This document shows positions 61,269-64,000 of a DNA stretch of 64,000 bases, piece after piece. The stretch is from the NCBI GenBank assembly GCA_046269235.1, contig JBJZOS010000007.1, forward strand, positions 88,443 to 152,442, read 5' to 3'. How positions within the stretch are numbered: position 1 is the stretch's first letter; every line of letters starts with the position of its first letter. Below the pieces are notes generated by a model. That model saw only the letters and a program-made list of their open reading frames with translations, had not been told where the DNA came from and made no database searches. The translations under genes were made by a program, and so were the position numbers. Source of the DNA: Soonwooa sp032078105 (lineage in GTDB: Bacteria; Bacteroidota; Bacteroidia; Flavobacteriales; Weeksellaceae).

Positions 61269-62245
61269 AACTCCTTTACGCATTGCAAGGCACAGGAAAC
61301 GGACATATTGCAAGAGCACAAGAGATTGTCCCAATTTTGAAAAAATATGCTTTGGTTGACGTGTTAATCAGTGGTCATCAAAGCCAATTAAAACCAAAAA
61401 TCGATATCGATTATCATTTCAAAGGTATTTCTTTACTCTATGATAACCATGGCGGTTTATCTTACAATCAGACCTTATTTAAAAACAATTATTGCAGAGC
61501 CGTTAAGCTAATAAAAAACTTTAATCTAGACAATTACGACCTGATTATCAACGACTTTGAACCAATAACTGCTTGGGCTGCGAAACTAAAACATCATCCA
61601 ATAATTGCGTTAAGTCATCAAGCGGCATTGTCTTTTCAGGGCGTTCCGAAACCAAGTCACAAAAGTTGGTTAGGCGAGCAAATTCTAAAATATTATGCAC
61701 CTTGTAAGGAAAAAATTGGATTTCATTTCGAAGCTTTCCATCCCAATGTAAAAACGCCAGTTATCCGAAAAGAAATCAGATCGCTTGATGCAAAAGATGA
61801 TGGGTTTTATTTGGTTTACTTACCAAGTTATTCGGACGAAGCCATTTTTGAAACTTTATCAAAAATAGATGTCAACTGGAAAGTGTTTTCAAAAAAGTCA
61901 AAAGATGCTTATCGAAAGAATAATGTAGAATTCTATCCGATTGATCAAAAAAAATTTATCAATGCTTTTGCAAATTGTAGAGGTGTACTTTGTAACGCAG
62001 GTTTCGAAACGCCAGCCGAAGCTTTATACCTTCATAAAAAACTCTTTGTAATTCCAATTCATAATCAGTATGAACAAGCTTACAATGCTAGTTCTCTTAA
62101 CAAACTAGGCATCGAAAGTTCTGACAAGTTATCGCTACAACTTCTACAAGCTTGGGTTGAAGAGGATAAACACTTTACAGTCAATTATCCTGACGATATT
62201 GAAAATATTATCATCGAGAACATTCTTAAGAAACTTCAAAAATAA
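61265..62245 (+). CDS. Glycosyltransferase, GT28/MurG-like fold
   Basis: 326 residues. Starts MKLLYALQGTGNGHIARAQE with the GxGHxxRA motif of MurG/MGD-type transferases, and has the C-terminal donor-site CRGVLCNAGFETPAEALYLH (like GGxxxxxEAL) followed by HNQYEQAYNA. The fold is GT-B, substrate unknown; with the LpxH-like hydrolase in front (ATGA overlap) it may act on a lipid or lipid A precursor, but this is inferred only from position. Proteins of this kind are annotated simply as glycosyltransferases. Confidence 0.83.
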   Translation: MKLLYALQGTGNGHIARAQEIVPILKKYALVDVLISGHQSQLKPKIDIDYHFKGISLLYDNHGGLSYNQTLFKNNYCRAVKLIKNFNLDNYDLIINDFEPITAWAAKLKHHPIIALSHQAALSFQGVPKPSHKSWLGEQILKYYAPCKEKIGFHFEAFHPNVKTPVIRKEIRSLDAKDDGFYLVYLPSYSDEAIFETLSKIDVNWKVFSKKSKDAYRKNNVEFYPIDQKKFINAFANCRGVLCNAGFETPAEALYLHKKLFVIPIHNQYEQAYNASSLNKLGIESSDKLSLQLLQAWVEEDKHFTVNYPDDIENIIIENILKKLQK

Positions 62246-62277
62246 AAAAAACCTCCAAAAAAATTGGAGGTTTTTTT
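62244..62277 (+). terminator. Bidirectional terminator after the glycosyltransferase gene
   Basis: AAAAAAACCTCCAA / TTGGAGGTTTTTTT with loop A5; between convergent genes. Confidence 0.9.
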
Positions 62278-62292
62278 ATATAAGATTAAATC

Positions 62293-62709
62293 TTAAGCTT
62301 TTAAATATCTAGCATAAGCATAACCTTCCACACCATCACCAGTTTTTACTTTCCACCAATCGTCAGAAGATTGCTCAACCAAAGTTACTATAGAACCTTT
62401 CGCTGCTTTTCCTAGGATGCTAGCATCAGTAGAAGGCTCTTGACGGATATTAAGGTTAGACTCATCTGTTGCAACCGTTAAAGCCGCTCCAGCTGCCAAA
62501 CCACTAACTTGAACATCAATATTGATATCAGTCGCAGTGTAGTTAGGATCAACAGCGCCTAAAGCATTCCAAATTGCATCTTTAGCTGCACTATTACTAG
62601 CACCACCTGTGATGTACAAAATACCATCTTGCTCTTGAATATTAAGGTCAGAAAGTCCCGCTCCTTGTGCTGCAGATACTACACCTGCATATTTATCTTG
62701 TAAACTCAT
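62293..62709 (-). CDS. BON-like/SH3 domain protein
   Basis: 138 residues. The N-terminal ~70 residues (MSLQDKYAGVVSAAQGAGLS ... GILYITGGASNSAAKDAIWN) resemble the BON/LysM-associated YgaU-type start, and residues ~78-138 are a bacterial SH3 domain (LNIRQEPSTDASILGKAAKG ... DDWWKVKTGDGVEGYAYARY). No signal peptide is seen. SH3 domains of this kind often bind peptidoglycan, which would need export, so location is unclear. It follows the BON lipoprotein by 6 bp and is probably co-transcribed. Confidence 0.85.
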   Translation of the reverse strand: MSLQDKYAGVVSAAQGAGLSDLNIQEQDGILYITGGASNSAAKDAIWNALGAVDPNYTATDINIDVQVSGLAAGAALTVATDESNLNIRQEPSTDASILGKAAKGSIVTLVEQSSDDWWKVKTGDGVEGYAYARYLKA

Positions 62710-62715
62710 AACTTC

Positions 62716-63195
62716 TTATTTAACTACAATTTTGTTATCGTATTTTCCAATTTTCAAAGCATCAACAGACTCTTTTACTTTTCTAGCATCAGCAGAAGAA
62801 GCTGTCCCTGTTAGTGTAAGAACACCAGCAACATCCTCAGCTTTAACACCTTTGATATCTTTAATTGCATCACTAACTTTTTGCAAAACTGCAGCATCAA
62901 CAACGTTAACTTCCACAGCTGGCGTAGCAGGCGCTACAGTAGCCATATCGTGCACATCTTTAACACCTTCTACAGCTTTCAAAGCAGCAATTGCAGCATC
63001 TTTATCAGCTTGTGTAGCAAATACACCACTTAGATGTGCTTGTCCGTCCTTAACTTCAACAGTAGTTCCTGGATAAGTTGCAACTACAGTTGTAGCCTTA
63101 CTTGTCAAATCCGCATCAGATACTTTTTTCTTACAAGAAACAGCAGTCATTGAAACCATCAAAGCCATAGCTGCCATTTTAAGTGTTTTTTTCAT
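62716..63195 (-). CDS. BON domain lipoprotein
   Basis: 159 residues with a lipobox TAVSC (Cys21). Two BON domains follow: about 27-85 (VVATYPGTTVEVKDGQAHLS ... VEGVKDVHD) and about 95-159 (LQKVSDAIKDIKGVKAEDVA ... KKES-like VKESVDALKIGKYDNKIVVK). BON domains bind phospholipid or outer-membrane components; OsmY is a familiar relative and helps envelope stress tolerance. Promoter with both elements upstream; operon with the SH3 protein gene. Confidence 0.88.
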   Translation of the reverse strand: MKKTLKMAAMALMVSMTAVSCKKKVSDADLTSKATTVVATYPGTTVEVKDGQAHLSGVFATQADKDAAIAALKAVEGVKDVHDMATVAPATPAVEVNVVDAAVLQKVSDAIKDIKGVKAEDVAGVLTLTGTASSADARKVKESVDALKIGKYDNKIVVK

Positions 63196-63218
63196 AGGTA
63201 TAAATAATTTATGTTTAT

Positions 63219-63247
63219 CAAATGTAACGAAAAGAAACGAAACTCAA
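63219..63247 (-). promoter_or_regulatory. Promoter of the BON/SH3 operon
   Basis: On the minus strand: TTG (63245-63247), 18 nt spacer, TACATTTG (63219-63226), 23 nt before the ATG. Confidence 0.65.
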
Positions 63248-63367
63248 CTTTATATACTGCTAAATTTTTCTTAAATATTTTATTAAATAATCACTAAACT
63301 CACCTAAATTCAAAGAAATAAAAAAATATTAAAGCTTACTTGAAACCTATTTTCAATTATTCTTAGT

Positions 63368-63435
63368 AGCTCTTTCCTGCTTTCACTACTGGCTTTTTTG
63401 TGCTTGGCTGTAGGCCGCTACTTACAAAAAGAGCT
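63368..63435. repeat. Imperfect inverted repeat element
   Basis: AGCTCTTT at 63368-63375 pairs with AAAGAGCT at 63428-63435. An alternative pairing AGTAGC (63365-63370) with GCTACT (63417-63422) uses overlapping bases. The inside is GC-richer than its surroundings. The rest of 63196-63533 holds the BON promoter and no gene I can recognise. Confidence 0.5.
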
Positions 63436-63533
63436 TCAAACCTAACGAAGTGGTTCGACGAAGTCAAACATACCGTTCAATCGGGGTTAGGATTTTAGTT
63501 AAGAGTTTTTTGATTATGAATAATGAGTTGAGA

Positions 63534-63575
63534 TCTTAGGTTACAGGTTTCAGGTTTTAGGTTTTAGTGTTTAGA
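63534..63575. repeat. Degenerate 7-bp tandem repeats, block 1 (TTnnAGG type)
   Basis: Six heptamers in register: TCTTAGG, TTACAGG, TTTCAGG, TTTTAGG, TTTTAGT, GTTTAGA. No coding potential. Confidence 0.7.
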
Positions 63576-63615
63576 AAAAACTATGAAAGAAGTTGGAGCT
63601 TTGGTTTAAAGCTGA

Positions 63616-63650
63616 TAGCATACTGCTTACTGCCTACAGCTTATTTCTTA
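63616..63650. repeat. Degenerate 7-bp tandem repeats, block 2 (CTGCnTA type)
   Basis: Five heptamers: TAGCATA, CTGCTTA, CTGCCTA, CAGCTTA, TTTCTTA. Confidence 0.65.
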
Positions 63651-63680
63651 AAACTAATAACCACAATACGATTATTAAAA

Positions 63681-63715
63681 CCTACGACCCACTACCTACT
63701 ACTTAACTCCTATAG
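63681..63715. repeat. Degenerate 7-bp tandem repeats, block 3 (CCTACnA type)
   Basis: Five heptamers: CCTACGA, CCCACTA, CCTACTA, CTTAACT, CCTATAG, ending 12 bp before the rRNA terminator. Confidence 0.65.
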
Positions 63716-63720
63716 GTATA

Positions 63721-63758
63721 AAACAAAAAAAGCTCATCAACTTTGTTGATGAGCTTTT
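63721..63758 (-). terminator. rRNA operon terminator
   Basis: AAAAGCTCATCAAC (63728-63741) pairs with GTTGATGAGCTTTT (63745-63758), 3-nt loop. Read on the minus strand it follows the 5S rRNA and is continued by a T-run (63724-63730). Confidence 0.88.
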
Positions 63759-63766
63759 AAAAAAAA

Positions 63767-63871
<105 letters not shown>

Positions 63872-63886
63872 AAATTAGGTCTATAG

Positions 63887-63956
63887 ATTTCAGAGGTTAG
63901 ATATCAGATTTCAGACTTTACTTGTCTGGTTTCTGATGTCTTATATCTGACATCTT
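63887..63956. repeat. 7-bp periodic, self-complementary repeat in the 23S-5S spacer
   Basis: Ten heptamers: ATTTCAG, AGGTTAG, ATATCAG, ATTTCAG, ACTTTAC, TTGTCTG, GTTTCTG, ATGTCTT, ATATCTG, ACATCTT. The CAG-type units on the left are complementary to the CTG-type units on the right, so the RNA can fold into one long hairpin just upstream of the mature 5S. Confidence 0.65.
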
Positions 63957-64000
63957 TTTATCGGTAATATACATCACAAAGGCAAAACCTTTATCGCACT
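63957..64000 (-). other. Spacer or 3' edge of 23S rRNA, unresolved
   Basis: The last ~44 bp (minus strand: AGTGCGATAAAGGTTTTGCC onward) precede the 5S gene in transcription. I cannot tell whether they are still spacer or the 23S 3' end. Confidence 0.4.

Noticed and set aside
62732..63076. 114-residue Thr/Ala/Ser-rich ORF on the plus strand
   Set aside because: Shadow of the BON lipoprotein, whose lipobox, promoter and domain pattern are convincing.
63440..63480. Possible tRNA because of GTGGTTCGACGAAGTC
   Set aside because: No acceptor stem, anticodon arm or CCA could be built around it.
63534..63715. CRISPR array
   Set aside because: Repeats are 7 bp, contiguous and degenerate; there are no unique spacers and no cas genes in the window.
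63957..64000. 3' end of 23S rRNA
   Set aside because: Position fits, but I could not match the bases to conserved 23S sequence with confidence, so no rRNA feature was called.

Overview
The window is AT-rich chromosomal DNA from a member of the Flavobacteriia, most like Chryseobacterium and relatives (Weeksellaceae). The evidence is the Bacteroidetes-type promoter (TTG/TTTG about 18-22 nt before TAnnTTTG) in front of many genes, secreted proteins ending in type IX secretion sorting domains, a TatA/DUF4254/DUF4292 gene group, the small ribosomal protein THX, a bacillithiol gene (bshA) and many short-lipobox lipoproteins. The genus is inferred from protein flavour, not from a search.

Layout. 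0-8 kb: 3' end of an alpha-2-macroglobulin, aroQ, a two-component system (sensor and regulator) divergent from an outer-membrane beta-barrel protein, and an orphan AAA+ ATPase. 8-21 kb: two M1 metallopeptidases on opposite strands, an FKBP lipoprotein, clpB, a PaaG/PaaI pair, and an SDR of the dienoyl-CoA reductase type. 21-26 kb: a decayed tract with Crp/Fnr, DoxX and GH92 pseudogenes surrounding an intact pyrC/lysoplasmalogenase pair. 26-33 kb: a flippase, a nucleotidyltransferase, then a compact plus-strand run DUF4292 - EnvC-like M23 protein - tatA - DUF4254 - lipoprotein - ribA. 33-42 kb: a GH3 beta-N-acetylhexosaminidase, bshA, a methyltransferase, DUF2851/PspC, aspS and a secreted nuclease. 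42-51 kb: a decayed DUF2975-XRE pair, THX, DUF937, a guanine-deaminase-like enzyme, DUF2480, lpxB, comEC and sdhCAB. 51-64 kb: a T9SS cargo protein, an SDR, a broken collagen-like lipoprotein, aroC, thioredoxin-like proteins, nifU/mrp, a dicarboxylate symporter, an LpxH-like hydrolase with a glycosyltransferase, BON/SH3 proteins, and finally a minus-strand 5S rRNA whose 23S partner should lie just beyond the right edge.

Most genes are housekeeping or envelope functions: lipid A (lpxB, LpxH-like), wall turnover (M23, GH3), export (tatA, T9SS cargo), respiration (sdhCAB), aromatic and pyrimidine/flavin precursors (aroQ, aroC, pyrC, ribA), Fe-S assembly (mrp, nifU) and proteostasis (clpB, FKBP).

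I did not find a defence island, prophage, CRISPR array, transposase or tRNA. The most unusual content lies between the genes. First, two copies of a structured element of about 150 nt (42337-42489 and 56099-56243) are closed by GCGTG/CACGC and have a terminal hairpin whose paired bases differ in a compensatory way. Second, degenerate 7-bp tandem repeats flank and sit inside the 5S region. Third, eight reading frames are broken, several of which are only visible when the frames are joined. Fourth, several -7 boxes lie only 2-4 nt from the start codon, predicting leaderless mRNAs.
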